This document shows, piece after piece, positions 8,016-16,592 of a stretch of 64,000 bases of DNA. Position 1 is the first letter of the stretch, and each line of letters starts with the position of its first letter. A model generated the notes under the pieces. The model did no database searches. It was not told the DNA's origin and saw nothing but the letters and a program-made list of their open reading frames with translations. The stretch comes from UBA5018 sp044375975 (GTDB lineage Bacteria; Cyanobacteriota; Cyanobacteriia; PCC-6307; Cyanobiaceae): NCBI GenBank assembly GCA_044375975.1, contig JBILLQ010000004.1, positions 25,667 to 89,666 on the forward strand, read 5' to 3'. A program made the position numbers and the translations under genes.

Positions 8016-11000
8016 CTATTTAGTTGGTGGGGTGGTCAATTGCCGCAGGGCTTCTAGCTGCCAGCGGCGACAGTCTGCCGGCGATGCCCGGTAGAAGCAA
8101 TCCCAGGCTTCTGCCTTGTGTTGGCCATAGTCAGTTGCCGCTATCTGCGGGTGCGACTGTTGCCAGCCCACCCGCACTGCGTGGCCAATCACCACGTCTA
8201 GGGCCAGGTCGTCGGTGAAATAGAGCTGCGGGTTGTTGCCGATGAAGGCCATCAAGGTGATCAGGGTTTCGGTGCAGAGGTGCCGGTATTCCGGTGCCTC
8301 GATCTTGCCGAGCAGGTGATCCACCAGGGCGGCGAAATTGCGTTCGCCAGGGGTCTTCTCGCTGATCAAGGGGGCGCTTTCCAGCCGGTTGCGCTTCTCG
8401 AGCTTGTCGCCAATCACCAGGCCATGGCAGTGATGCAATACATCCCAGATGCCGGCGTAGAAATCCCGCGGCACCCGGCCCAGGGCCCCGAGGCGCTGGC
8501 GATGTTGCATCCAATCGCCGCCCTTGGGCAACTCCTCCCGTGGCGTCGGCACCTCCCAGCGCACCCGGCCACTCACATGCAGCTGTTCCTTGCGCTGCAG
8601 GGCAGCCCAGGCGTGCTCCACGTCGGCAAGCACCGCCCGCAGCCGGCGGCGAATGGCGTGGGGGGGCTGGCTGCAGAGGGCCTCGTAGGCATCGATCGGC
8701 GTTAGATCGGCCTCGGCGGCCAGCTCACTGGTGAGCAGTAGCAGTAGCTGGCCCAGTTGCAGGGTGAGGCTGCCGCTGAGCAGGGCTGGTTCATGGCGGG
8801 CCAGGCCATCTAGGGCTAAAAGCAATTCCTGCTGCAGCATCCAGTCGCGGCTGTCTTCGCTGCTGAAGCGGCGAATCATCGCGGCGATGGCGGGGCTGCC
8901 CTGGGGTTCGCTGATCAGGGAGTCGCTGGTGTAGTTGCGGCCCACCACCACTTGTTTTTGGCGCACCAGCAGGTCGATCAGGGCGTCCTCCAGCTGGGGA
9001 TGCACCAGGCCAAGGCTGCCGGCCACCCGGCGCACCACATTCCAGTCGCGCTCGGCCAGGGAGCGGCGATAAACCTCGGCCAGCAGATCGGCCAGCCGCA
9101 CCGCATCGCCCCCGCCGGGGCCCTGCAGCCTGGCCTCGAGGCCGAGGCGTCGCTCCAGTTGCTCCAGCAGTTCGCCCTGCTCGGCCAGGGAGGTGCTGTG
9201 CCAGAGCCGCTCGATCAGTCCAGCCACCGCCACGCTGGCATCCCGCTCCAGGGCCAGTTCCTCCGCCGCCGAGAGGGGGGTGCGGTTGGTGATCGCCCGC
9301 AGCGGTACCGGCGCTGCCGGCGGATTGGCGGCCAGCGAGGCCAGCTCCTCGGGTAGCTCCACCCAGCTGGCTTGATCGATCAGTTCGGCCAGGGGCGCCA
9401 GCCGCACCGCCACCCCGTCCAGCAGACCGCTGCGCAGCTGCTGACCCAGTTGCAGGATGGCTTCCGGGGCGGAGCGGAACGGTGCTTCGTCCACCGGGAT
9501 CAGCAGCAGGGGCAGGCCGCTGCCGCGCCAATGGCGCTTGAGCAGCCGCAGTTCAGCGGCCACCGCATCCACCAGCTGCTCGGGATCTTCCGCCAGGTAG
9601 AAGGTGCCCCCCTCCAGCACCGCCGGCAGGAAGGCCAGGCTGGCGCTGCCCTCGCCGCCCTGGTGGCGATACAGCCGGGCCGTGGCCATGGTCTCGATGC
9701 GCACGGGAGGATGGCCAGTGAGGCCCAGCCTGCCGTTGGCGCCCACCTGGGCCAGGCGCAGCGCCAGTTCCCTGGAGCTGGCGATGCGCAGCTCAGCCGG
9801 GGCGCCATCGTGGGCCAGCGGCAGGCCGGCCTGGCTCAGGGCCGCGGCGATCGACTCATTGGCCGGCACCAGGGCCACCATCACCTCTGCAGCCCCCAGG
9901 GGCGATGGCAGCCGCCTGGCGCTGGGATCGATGTCGGCCGGGGTGATCAGGCCGTTGAGCAGTAGATCCGCCAGCCAGGTGAGGCTCTGGGTCCAGAGCA
10001 GCGGCACGTTGGCATTGGGCAGGCGCGGCTGGCTGCCGGGCTGGCGGCGCTCCACCTCCACCGCCCGCTTGGGCACCAGGTAGAGCTCCGGCAGCAGCGG
10101 CTGGCCGTCCACCAGCACGCTGACGCTGGCCAGCCGTTGGCGCCATTGCCGGGCCTCGTCCCAGCGCTCCTCACAGCAGGCGGTGATCAGCTCGAAGGCC
10201 CAGAACAGGGGCCATTCGCATTCCAGGTGCTCGAACTGGGCCAGCTCCTCCCTTTCGTAATGGAGGCGGTTGTGGTCTTCCACCACCGTCTGGTGACCAT
10301 CGCGGCGGAAGCGCTTGTAGCCGTAGGCGCCGCCCAGCTCCTCTCGAATCTTGCGGCGGGTGCGCTCCGCCAGCTGGCGGTCATCGACGGCCCAGGCGGG
10401 ATAGCCGATCACCGAAAGACAGGCCGCATCCACCTCCTTGCTGGCCGATTCGCGCGGCAGCAGGGCCTTCAAGGCGCGCCGCAGCCGCACGATGGCGTCG
10501 TGGGGGATCACCAGGCAGCAGCTGCCGTCGCCGTGGGGGCCGTAGAGATCGAGCCCCTCCAGGGCCTCCAGCGCCGCCTTGACCAGGCCGATGGAGCTGG
10601 CATTGCGCTCCGGCAGGCCGTGGTTGCCCTTGTCGCCACGCTCCCAGATGCCGTAGTCGGCCACGCGATAGGCGCGGGCCACGTAGTACACCAAATTTTG
10701 GATGAAGTCGCGCTCGTGGCTGCTGCGCACCACCACCAGGCCGGAGCGGGTCAGCTGGGCGAGCTGCAGCAGGAACAGGGCCGTGGCGTCCAGTTGCAGG
10801 TGGCCCCAGCCGTCGTCCGGCACCACCGTCTGGCCGCTGCCGGTGTCGAATTTGGCGTGGATCGCATCCAGCCGATGCAGGCTGTGCTTGAAGCGCTCCA
10901 CCTTGGCCGACTGGCGCAGCATCGATTGGATCAGCCCCCGCATCAGCAACAGCACCCGCTGCTCCAGCTCAAAGGAGCGGCGGCAGGGACCCCGCAGGCG

Positions 11001-11240
11001 CCGGTGGGCCAGGGCCAAACCCCAAACGCATTGAATCGAATAGACGCAGTCGCGCACCCAGGCATCGCCGTAATTGCCGTGCACGGTGTTGGCTGTGCTC
11101 GCCGGCAATAGACCAGTGACCGGGTGCTGGCGGGCCAGCACCCCCGCCTCGATGCGTCGGTCGAGATCTTGAAGCACTTCCCAGGCGGCTCTCCGGCTGG
11201 TGTCCAGGGCCGCCGATGCGGCAATTCCGGATTGCGGCAT
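8016..11240 (-). CDS. Large GH15/phosphorylase-kinase-alpha-like protein
   Basis: This 1074-residue protein resembles the glycoside hydrolase 15 / phosphorylase b kinase alpha-beta family. The N-terminal (alpha/alpha)6-barrel segment HPVTGLLPASTANTVHGNYG, then DAWVRDCVYSIQCVWGLALA, is the signature of that fold, with further barrel helices (YYVARAYRVADYGIWERGDKG, then ECEWPLFWAFELITACCEE) up to about residue 420. The remaining 600 residues are helical with no recognised domain. Cyanobacteria lack phosphorylase kinase regulation, so a glucoamylase-like or carbohydrate-sensing role is inferred only. The gene is divergent from wecG with 56 bp between starts, so they may share a regulatory region. 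Confidence 0.78.
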   Translation of the reverse strand: MPQSGIAASAALDTSRRAAWEVLQDLDRRIEAGVLARQHPVTGLLPASTANTVHGNYGDAWVRDCVYSIQCVWGLALAHRRLRGPCRRSFELEQRVLLLMRGLIQSMLRQSAKVERFKHSLHRLDAIHAKFDTGSGQTVVPDDGWGHLQLDATALFLLQLAQLTRSGLVVVRSSHERDFIQNLVYYVARAYRVADYGIWERGDKGNHGLPERNASSIGLVKAALEALEGLDLYGPHGDGSCCLVIPHDAIVRLRRALKALLPRESASKEVDAACLSVIGYPAWAVDDRQLAERTRRKIREELGGAYGYKRFRRDGHQTVVEDHNRLHYEREELAQFEHLECEWPLFWAFELITACCEERWDEARQWRQRLASVSVLVDGQPLLPELYLVPKRAVEVERRQPGSQPRLPNANVPLLWTQSLTWLADLLLNGLITPADIDPSARRLPSPLGAAEVMVALVPANESIAAALSQAGLPLAHDGAPAELRIASSRELALRLAQVGANGRLGLTGHPPVRIETMATARLYRHQGGEGSASLAFLPAVLEGGTFYLAEDPEQLVDAVAAELRLLKRHWRGSGLPLLLIPVDEAPFRSAPEAILQLGQQLRSGLLDGVAVRLAPLAELIDQASWVELPEELASLAANPPAAPVPLRAITNRTPLSAAEELALERDASVAVAGLIERLWHSTSLAEQGELLEQLERRLGLEARLQGPGGGDAVRLADLLAEVYRRSLAERDWNVVRRVAGSLGLVHPQLEDALIDLLVRQKQVVVGRNYTSDSLISEPQGSPAIAAMIRRFSSEDSRDWMLQQELLLALDGLARHEPALLSGSLTLQLGQLLLLLTSELAAEADLTPIDAYEALCSQPPHAIRRRLRAVLADVEHAWAALQRKEQLHVSGRVRWEVPTPREELPKGGDWMQHRQRLGALGRVPRDFYAGIWDVLHHCHGLVIGDKLEKRNRLESAPLISEKTPGERNFAALVDHLLGKIEAPEYRHLCTETLITLMAFIGNNPQLYFTDDLALDVVIGHAVRVGWQQSHPQIAATDYGQHKAEAWDCFYRASPADCRRWQLEALRQLTTPPTK

Positions 11241-11296
11241 GGGACTTAACCAAACGCAAGGCGAGCTTTAGATTCTCTCCTGAAGTGCGCGTTTCC

Positions 11297-12034
11297 ATGG
11301 CCACAACAGCAACCGAAGCGCTGGCTGAACCGCAGCGCCGCCGGGTGCTTGGCATTCCCGTGGACGTCACGGCCGATGTGCTGGCGGCCGCCTGCCGGCT
11401 CCAGGCCGCTGGCGGTGGCCAGATCGTCACCCTCAATGCCGAGATGACCATGGCCGCCCGCCTCGACCCGCCCCTGGCCAAGGCGATCGAGACGGCCCAG
11501 CTGGTGATCCCCGACGGGGCCGGGGTGGTGTGGGCCCTGGCTCGCCAGGGGGTGCGGGTGCGCCGCAGCCCGGGGATCGAACTGGCCCAGGATTTATTGG
11601 GCCACGCCGCCGCCCAGGGCTGGCGGGTGGCCCTGGTGGGAGGCACGCCGGTGGTGATGGAGCAGCTGGTGGTTCGCTTGCCCCAGCAGTGCCCGGGCCT
11701 GCGGCTGGTGTTCAGCGCCCATGGCTACCAAGACCCTGGCCAATGGCCCGAGCTGGAGGCCCAGCTGCTGGCCGCCCAGCCCGATCTGGTGTTGGTTGCC
11801 CTCGGTATCCCGCGCCAGGAAACCTGGAGCAGCCGGCTCAGCCAGGGCCGCAGCGGCCTGTGGATGGGGGTGGGCGGCAGCTTTGACGTTTGGACTGGCC
11901 AGAAAAAAAGAGCGCCCCGCTGGATGGGGGCGCTGCAGGTGGAATGGCTCTATCGGCTGATCCAGGAGCCCCATCGCTGGCGGCGGATGCTGGCGCTGCC
12001 CCAATTCGCCCTGGCGGTGCTCTTTAACAGCTGA
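11297..12034 (+). CDS. WecG/TagA/CpsF-family glycosyltransferase
   Basis: This 245-residue GT26 enzyme is of the type that adds a sugar (for example N-acetylmannosamine) to a lipid-linked acceptor in envelope polysaccharide synthesis. Family landmarks are present in order: TLNAEMTMAAR, VIPDGAGVVWALA, RSPGIELAQDLL, VALVGGTPVV, ALGIPRQETW and GVGGSFDVWTGQKKRAPRW. The ATG at 11297 was chosen over an in-frame start 81 bp upstream because family homology starts at RVLGIPVD. Its stop codon lies inside the first copy of a 14-bp tandem repeat. A WecA-type transferase at 28758 may act in the same polymer, but it is 17 kb away. Confidence 0.85.
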   Translation: MATTATEALAEPQRRRVLGIPVDVTADVLAAACRLQAAGGGQIVTLNAEMTMAARLDPPLAKAIETAQLVIPDGAGVVWALARQGVRVRRSPGIELAQDLLGHAAAQGWRVALVGGTPVVMEQLVVRLPQQCPGLRLVFSAHGYQDPGQWPELEAQLLAAQPDLVLVALGIPRQETWSSRLSQGRSGLWMGVGGSFDVWTGQKKRAPRWMGALQVEWLYRLIQEPHRWRRMLALPQFALAVLFNS

Positions 12035-12098
12035 ATTAGAACAACTGAATTAGCATAGCTGAGTTAGAACGGCTGAATTGGCAGGGCTGAATATTTAC
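12029..12098. repeat. 14-bp degenerate tandem repeat, five copies
   Basis: Five consecutive 14-bp units share the core RGCTGAATTAGAAC (the second copy has aactgaattagcat). The first copy contains the stop codon of the WecG-type gene. Two copies of a different unit containing TTGCCTGGGATTCA follow at about 12109-12140. The rest of the spacer up to psbK shows nothing else. It is one of many such arrays in this window. Confidence 0.85.
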
Positions 12099-12157
12099 TC
12101 AGCAGAAACTTGCCTGGGATTCAAATTTGCCTGGGATTCATTAGCCCAGGCTCAAGT

Positions 12158-12319
12158 TCAGCGAAAGCCCACCGATGCCTGCCACACGAAGGCCAACAGC
12201 AGGAAGAACAGGGGAATGATGGGCAGGATGTCCACCAAGGGGCCAAACGCCTGGTAGGCCTCGGGCAGTTGGGCCAGGGTGTGCAGCGAAGTGGTGGCCA
12301 GCAGCGCGGATACAGCCAT
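12158..12319 (-). CDS. psbK: Photosystem II reaction centre protein K
   Basis: This 53-residue precursor reads MAVSALLATTSLHTLAQLPE and then the conserved mature part AYQAFGPLVDILPIIPLFF, followed by FLLLAFVWQASVGFR. That is the single membrane helix and C-terminus of PsbK, a small subunit at the PSII core edge near CP43. The first 15-16 residues correspond to the leader removed in mature cyanobacterial PsbK. It lies 32 bp downstream of tgt on the same strand, an arrangement also known in other cyanobacteria, so it is probably transcribed with tgt. It is too short for most gene finders. Confidence 0.95.
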   Translation of the reverse strand: MAVSALLATTSLHTLAQLPEAYQAFGPLVDILPIIPLFFLLLAFVWQASVGFR

Positions 12320-12351
12320 CCCTGGTTGCAACTCAAATCAATGTTTGGACG

Positions 12352-13566
12352 CTACCACGTGTGGGCGGCTGGGGAAGCCGGATCCCAGGGGGCGAAATCC
12401 TCTGTAAAACAACCCTGCTGGATCGCCACCCCCATGGCGTTCACAAAGCGAATCAATTGGGTGATGTTGTGCAGGCTGAGCAGGGTTTTGGCCAGCATCT
12501 CCTCCGCCTTGATCAGGTGGTGCAGGTAGGCCCGGCTGTGGCCGCTGCAGCCGGGGCAGGGGCAGCTGGCATCGAGGGGGCTGTGGTCTTCCCGGAAGCG
12601 GGAGTTTTTGAGGTTCCAGCGCTCGCCGCCCACCAGCGCCGTGCCGTGGCGCCCCAGCCGGGTGGGCAGCACGCAATCAAACAGGTCGAAGCCATGGGCC
12701 ACCGCCAGGGCCATCTCCGGCAGGCTGCCGACCCCCATCAAATAGTGGGGCTTGGCCTCGGGCAGCAGCGGTGCCACGCTGCGCACGATGCGGTGCATCT
12801 CCTCCACCGGCTCGCCCACGCTCACGCCTCCCACGGCGATGCCGGGCAGGTCGAGGGCGGCCACCGCCCGTGCCGATTGCTGGCGCAGATGGGGGAAGCA
12901 GCCCCCCTGCACGATGCCAAACAGGGCCTGATCCTTTTTGGTGTGGGCGGCCAGGCAGCGCTCCAGCCAATCCTGGGTGCGGCGACAGGCGTCGGCCACG
13001 TCCGCCTCGCTGGCGGGGTAGGGGGGGCACTGGTCGAAGGCCATCGCCACGTCGGCCCCGAGGGCCATCTGGATCTCCATCGAGCGCTCTGGGGTGAGGT
13101 TGATCCGGGCCCCGTCCCGGGGTGAGCGGAACACCACCCCCTGGTCGTCAATGCGGTTGATCCCGCCCAGGCTGAACACCTGAAAGCCGCCGGAATCGGT
13201 GAGCAGCGGCCCCTGCCAGCCCATGAACCGATGCAGGCCGCCGGCCTGCTGCACGATCGCCTCCCCGGGTTGCAGATGCAGGTGAAAGGTGTTGGCCAGC
13301 ACCATCTGGGCGCCGGTGGCGGCCAGCTGGGCCGCAGTGACCCCCTTCACCGTGGCCATGGTGCCCACCGGCATGAACCGCGGCGTCTGCACCGGGCCGT
13401 GGGGCGTCTGGAAGCAGCCACAGCGCGCCTGGGTTTGCGGGCAGCGGGCCGTGATCGTGAAGGAGAAGTCGGATAGGACGGTGATTGCGCCACCCCGGTG
13501 CAGTCCCGAAATTAGGTGTCGTTTGCCCAGCCCTCGCCGCCCCGCCAGTGATCCCCAGACCGGCAA
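12352..13566 (-). CDS. tgt: Queuine/preQ1 tRNA-guanine transglycosylase
   Basis: The enzyme exchanges guanine 34 of GUN-anticodon tRNAs for preQ1 in the queuosine pathway. Signatures: the TDSGGFQVFSLG loop, catalytic-site AMAFDQCPPYPAS, GIVQGGCFPHLRQQSA, and the zinc site CPCPGCSGHSRAYLHH near the C-terminus. The reading frame allows 404 residues from the ATG at 13566, about 30 more than usual. Homology begins only around FSFTITARCP, and no ATG, GTG or TTG lies between, so the start is uncertain. The ATG is only 10 bp from the proposed divergent cobS start. psbK follows 32 bp downstream. Confidence 0.92.
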   Translation of the reverse strand: MPVWGSLAGRRGLGKRHLISGLHRGGAITVLSDFSFTITARCPQTQARCGCFQTPHGPVQTPRFMPVGTMATVKGVTAAQLAATGAQMVLANTFHLHLQPGEAIVQQAGGLHRFMGWQGPLLTDSGGFQVFSLGGINRIDDQGVVFRSPRDGARINLTPERSMEIQMALGADVAMAFDQCPPYPASEADVADACRRTQDWLERCLAAHTKKDQALFGIVQGGCFPHLRQQSARAVAALDLPGIAVGGVSVGEPVEEMHRIVRSVAPLLPEAKPHYLMGVGSLPEMALAVAHGFDLFDCVLPTRLGRHGTALVGGERWNLKNSRFREDHSPLDASCPCPGCSGHSRAYLHHLIKAEEMLAKTLLSLHNITQLIRFVNAMGVAIQQGCFTEDFAPWDPASPAAHTW

Positions 13567-13576
13567 GCGCCCGGCG

Positions 13577-14377
13577 GTGCAGCCAGCAGCCCCGGGGATT
13601 CTGGCCCGCTTGCGGCTGGCCGCCGCCGATCTGGCCGGCGCCTGGATCTTTTATTCGGTTTTGCCGGCCTGGCCGCTGCTGCAGCCGCGCTTTGAGCGCA
13701 TCGCCCGCTTTGCCCCTTTGATCGGCCTGCTGCTGGGAGGCCTGCAGGGGTTGCTCTGGTGGCTGGGCGCCGGCTGGCTGCCCGAGACGGCCCGACTGGC
13801 GCTGGTGTTGGCCTTGGGTTTGGCCCTCAGCGGCGGCCTGCACAGCGATGGCGCCATGGACACCGCCGATGGCTTGGCGGCCGGCGATCGGGCCCTGGAG
13901 GCCATGGAGGACAGCCGGGTGGGGGCTGCTGCGGTGCAGGTTTTCGCGCAGCTGCTGTTGTTGCGGCTGGCGGGCCTGGCGGCCCTGGCGGTGCTGCCGG
14001 CGGCGGCGGTGGCGATGGCCTTGGTTTGGACGGGCGGCGTGGCGCGGCTGGCGCCGCTGCTGGCCATGGAGGGATACCCCTATCTGCGAGACCAGGGCAC
14101 GGCGGGCTTTCACCGCAGGCACTGGCGCGGCCTGGGCCGCGAGTTGTTGCCTGCCGCCCTGGCGGCCCCGGCGGCCCTGGCGGCCCTGCTGGCCAGTTGG
14201 CCCGGTGGGCCGGGCCTGGCGGCCGCGGCCCTGGCCCTGGTGCCGGCGATTGCTGTGCCCCACTGGCTGGGGCGCAGGCTGGGCGGCCATAGCGGCGATA
14301 GCTACGGGGCCTGTGTGGAGTGGAGCGAGGCCCTGGGCCTGCTGCTCATGGGCCTGGTGGCCCGGGCGGCAGCCTGA
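13577..14377 (+). CDS. cobS: Adenosylcobinamide-GDP ribazoletransferase (cobalamin synthase)
   Basis: This integral membrane enzyme joins adenosylcobinamide-GDP and alpha-ribazole near the end of (pseudo)cobalamin synthesis. With the GTG start at 13577 it has 266 residues. The family motif GGLHSDGAMDTADGLAAGD is at about residue 85. Several Ala/Leu-rich membrane helices follow, together with AAAVAMALVWTGGVARLAP and the C-terminal EWSEALGLLLMGL. The start is uncertain: there is no suitable ATG, and the frame is also open upstream inside divergent tgt. The last 32 bp overlap the convergent sensor-kinase gene. Confidence 0.87.
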   Translation: MQPAAPGILARLRLAAADLAGAWIFYSVLPAWPLLQPRFERIARFAPLIGLLLGGLQGLLWWLGAGWLPETARLALVLALGLALSGGLHSDGAMDTADGLAAGDRALEAMEDSRVGAAAVQVFAQLLLLRLAGLAALAVLPAAAVAMALVWTGGVARLAPLLAMEGYPYLRDQGTAGFHRRHWRGLGRELLPAALAAPAALAALLASWPGGPGLAAAALALVPAIAVPHWLGRRLGGHSGDSYGACVEWSEALGLLLMGLVARAAA

Positions 14378-15464
14378 GGCGAAAGGCGTTGCCCGCGGCG
14401 GGCAGCTCCGGGGCCGCGGCCGCCGGCGGGATCAGCAGTTCCAACTCACCTCCCAGGGAGCGGGCCAGGTCCCTGGCCAGGGCCAAGCCCAGGCCTGTGC
14501 CGGGCAGGTCCGCCCCCTGGCTGCCCCGGATGCCCCGCTCGAAGATCAGCTGGCGTTCGGCCTCTGGGATCGGGCTGCCGCCATCCCAAACCGTCAATTG
14601 CCAGCCGCCCAGGTGATCGCCGCAGCAGTGCAGACCCACCGCAACGCCCTGGCGGCTGTAGCGGAAGGCGTTCTCCAGCAGGTTGGCCAGGATCTCGGCC
14701 ACGGCGCCGCTGTCGCCCCGCCAGTCGGGCAGCAGGGTTGGTTGTTGCCAGGGCCGTCCCTGCAGGGCGGCGGTGGCGGCGGCGCGGCTGGTCAATGGCT
14801 CCAGGGCCCCTGGCAGGGCCGAGCTAGTGCCTGGGGCCAGGGGGGGCAGCAGCAGGGGGATCGGCGAGTTGGCCGCATCTGGCAGCGATTCCGGTTCGCC
14901 GAGGCGATCGAGCGCATCTAAGTAGCGATTGATCTGCTCTTGTTCGCTCAACAAGCCCTCCACCAGGGAGCGGTTGGGGTTGCCGGCTTCCAGCCGGCGC
15001 AACAACAGCTGAGCGAAGGTGCGCAGCGCCGCCAGGGGGTTGCGCAGTTGGTGCAGGAGCAGCTGCAGTTGCTCGCGCTGCTGCTGCAGCTCCGCCTGCA
15101 GTTGTTGCCGTTCCAGATCCAGGCAGAGGGCCTGGGTGAGGCAGAGGGCGACCGCCTGCAGTCGCTGGCGCAGGGGTAGCGGCCAGGGGACGGCGGTTTC
15201 CACCTGCAGGGCGCCCAGGAGCACGTCCTCGTGGCGCAGGGGCAGCCAGCGGCGCGCCTCGGCGGGCTGGCGCAAGGGACTGTCGGGTCCCACCGTGGGC
15301 AGGGCCAGACCATCGCTGGGCCACTGGCCGATCGGTACTAAGTCGGGGGTGGGGCCGGCTCCCGGTTGGGCCACGTAGACGATCAGTGAGCGCAGATCAT
15401 CCCTGTCGGCGAACTGGGCCAACTGAAAGCTCAGCAGGGTCAGGAACCGCTTGGAGACTGGCAT
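14346..15464 (-). CDS. Sensor histidine kinase (soluble, GAF-like sensor part)
   Basis: This 372-residue protein has an N-terminal sensor region of about 115 residues without membrane helices, resembling a GAF-type domain, then a glutamine-rich coiled coil (residues 115-140). The H-box LLLHQLRNPLAALRTF carries the phospho-acceptor His. The ATPase follows, with N-box ILANLLENAFRYS, G1 WDGGSPIPEAERQ and G2 PGTGLGLALARDLARSLGG. No response regulator is adjacent; the nearest one in the window is at 44199 and has no demonstrated link. The signal is unknown. The 3' end overlaps cobS by 32 bp, so antisense interference between the two transcripts is possible. Confidence 0.88.
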   Translation of the reverse strand: MPVSKRFLTLLSFQLAQFADRDDLRSLIVYVAQPGAGPTPDLVPIGQWPSDGLALPTVGPDSPLRQPAEARRWLPLRHEDVLLGALQVETAVPWPLPLRQRLQAVALCLTQALCLDLERQQLQAELQQQREQLQLLLHQLRNPLAALRTFAQLLLRRLEAGNPNRSLVEGLLSEQEQINRYLDALDRLGEPESLPDAANSPIPLLLPPLAPGTSSALPGALEPLTSRAAATAALQGRPWQQPTLLPDWRGDSGAVAEILANLLENAFRYSRQGVAVGLHCCGDHLGGWQLTVWDGGSPIPEAERQLIFERGIRGSQGADLPGTGLGLALARDLARSLGGELELLIPPAAAAPELPAAGNAFRLRLPPGPPGP

Positions 15465-15902
15465 CTTGGCCGCTCAGGCCCAACAGGTAAAAAAAGTTTT
15501 CCCGGGGACGTGGGAAATCTGAGAAAAAGTCTTAAGATGTCGGTATCGGCCAATACTTCGCAGCTCGCGAGCGGCCGGCCAGGCATGCAGCCCTGTGCGA
15601 AGCCAACATTGCGTTTTCACGCTTTTGAGGCTACAGCAGAGGCAGTTGCGTCCTGCTGAAGCCTATCGATCCGCCTTGGCGGATCGAGTTGAACGATCCA
15701 CCTCGGTGGATCCAGCTAAACGATCCGCCTTGGTGGATCGAGCTTAAGGCTCTTGGCATTCTCTCCCCCCGCTCTCGGGCGTCAGCAAGGTCGGGCTTTA
15801 CTCGCCCTTTCTGGTTGTTCGGAAGGCTTCGCCGCCGGTCTGGCTTTTGCCGCACCCTGGCTTTCCTCGTCCCCCCTCTTCCTCCCTGACGGGAGTATTT
15901 CC
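15465..15902. other. 438-bp spacer with promoters and a palindromic repeat
   Basis: No gene is visible. The left part (15480-15560) is AT-rich and probably carries the promoter of the leftward sensor kinase. The centre holds the 27-bp repeats at 15667-15747. The right part is the long, pyrimidine-rich leader of the DUF3155 gene, with a GGGAG ribosome-binding site ending 9 bp before its ATG. Confidence 0.6.
15667..15747. repeat. Three 27-bp repeats, each with an internal palindrome
   Basis: The three tandem copies of 27 bp start at 15667, 15694 and 15721. Each contains a near-perfect inverted repeat of the form GATCCGCCTTGGCGGATC, then a GAGTTGAAC-like linker. The second copy carries compensating changes (ACCTCGGT) that keep the palindrome. 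The unit could fold as a hairpin in RNA or act as a protein-binding site in the leader of the DUF3155 gene. Confidence 0.85.
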
Positions 15903-16274
15903 ATGTCTAAGAAGCGCAAGCGGATCAGCCGTCGTCGTCTGGCTGGCCAGCGGGTGCTCGCCCATGTAGCCACCCACAATCTGGAGACCGGCTCCCACAA
16001 GCCCGTCACCGCCGCCCGCCGCTATATCGCCGAAAACGGTCTGATCGCACCGGCGATCCTTAACGTGCGCCGCAACGAGCACACCACCGATCGCTTTTTC
16101 TGGGGTGAGAAGGGCCTGTTCAGTGCCCAGTACGCAGAAGAGAACCACTTCCTGTTCCCCTCCCTGCGCGAGATCGTCGACCGCATTGGTGAGGAGGTGC
16201 TGTTCGAGGGCCTGGAAGCGCTGGCTGCCGATGATTGGGAAGAGATGGAGGAGTACGAGTACGCCTTTGTGTGA
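15903..16274 (+). CDS. DUF3155 conserved cyanobacterial protein
   Basis: This 123-residue protein starts with a strongly basic segment (MSKKRKRISRRRLAGQRVL), contains HNLETGSHKPVTAARRYI and TTDRFFWGEKGLFSAQYAEE, and ends in an acidic tail (DDWEEMEEYEYAFV). This is the DUF3155 family, nearly universal in picocyanobacteria and of unknown function. The basic N-terminus and acidic C-terminus suggest nucleic-acid or ribosome contact, but that is inference. The start ATG at 15903 is backed by a GGGAG ribosome-binding site. A very long leader with 27-bp repeats precedes it. Confidence 0.92.
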   Translation: MSKKRKRISRRRLAGQRVLAHVATHNLETGSHKPVTAARRYIAENGLIAPAILNVRRNEHTTDRFFWGEKGLFSAQYAEENHFLFPSLREIVDRIGEEVLFEGLEALAADDWEEMEEYEYAFV

Positions 16275-16592
16275 GCGGCTTGGTTGTGTGAGCGGATCGG
16301 CCAACTGACTACGCCTGGTGACGCGGCCAACTGAGCAGGGCAACTGATTCGGGCAACTGATTCGGGCAATCGGTTCGTTTGAGCGCCCTGGCTTCGGGAA
16401 CCGCTGGAAAACCCCAGCCAGGTCCCATGGAGCCCCGATGCCCCACAACCGATACCCCAGCCCAGATACCCGCAGCGGTGATCAGCTGGCGGGGGCGTCA
16501 AAATCGCCAATCCCAGAGTTTCTCTGTGGGGCCCTACTTACCAGCCCATGGAATTCGCCGATATCAGCGAACTCCCTGGGCTTTCCTCATGG
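16275..16592. other. 318-bp spacer with short degenerate repeats
   Basis: The stretch 16300-16375 repeats a 13-14-bp unit (GGCAACTGATTCG and variants such as GGCCAACTGAGCAG) about five times. After 16380 nothing recognisable follows; no plausible protein, RNA gene or strong terminator was seen before the convergent hydrolase ends at 16593. Confidence 0.55.

Noticed and set aside
12361..13125. Open frame opposite tgt on the plus strand
   Set aside because: His/Gln/Gly-rich shadow of tgt. The real gene has catalytic and zinc motifs.
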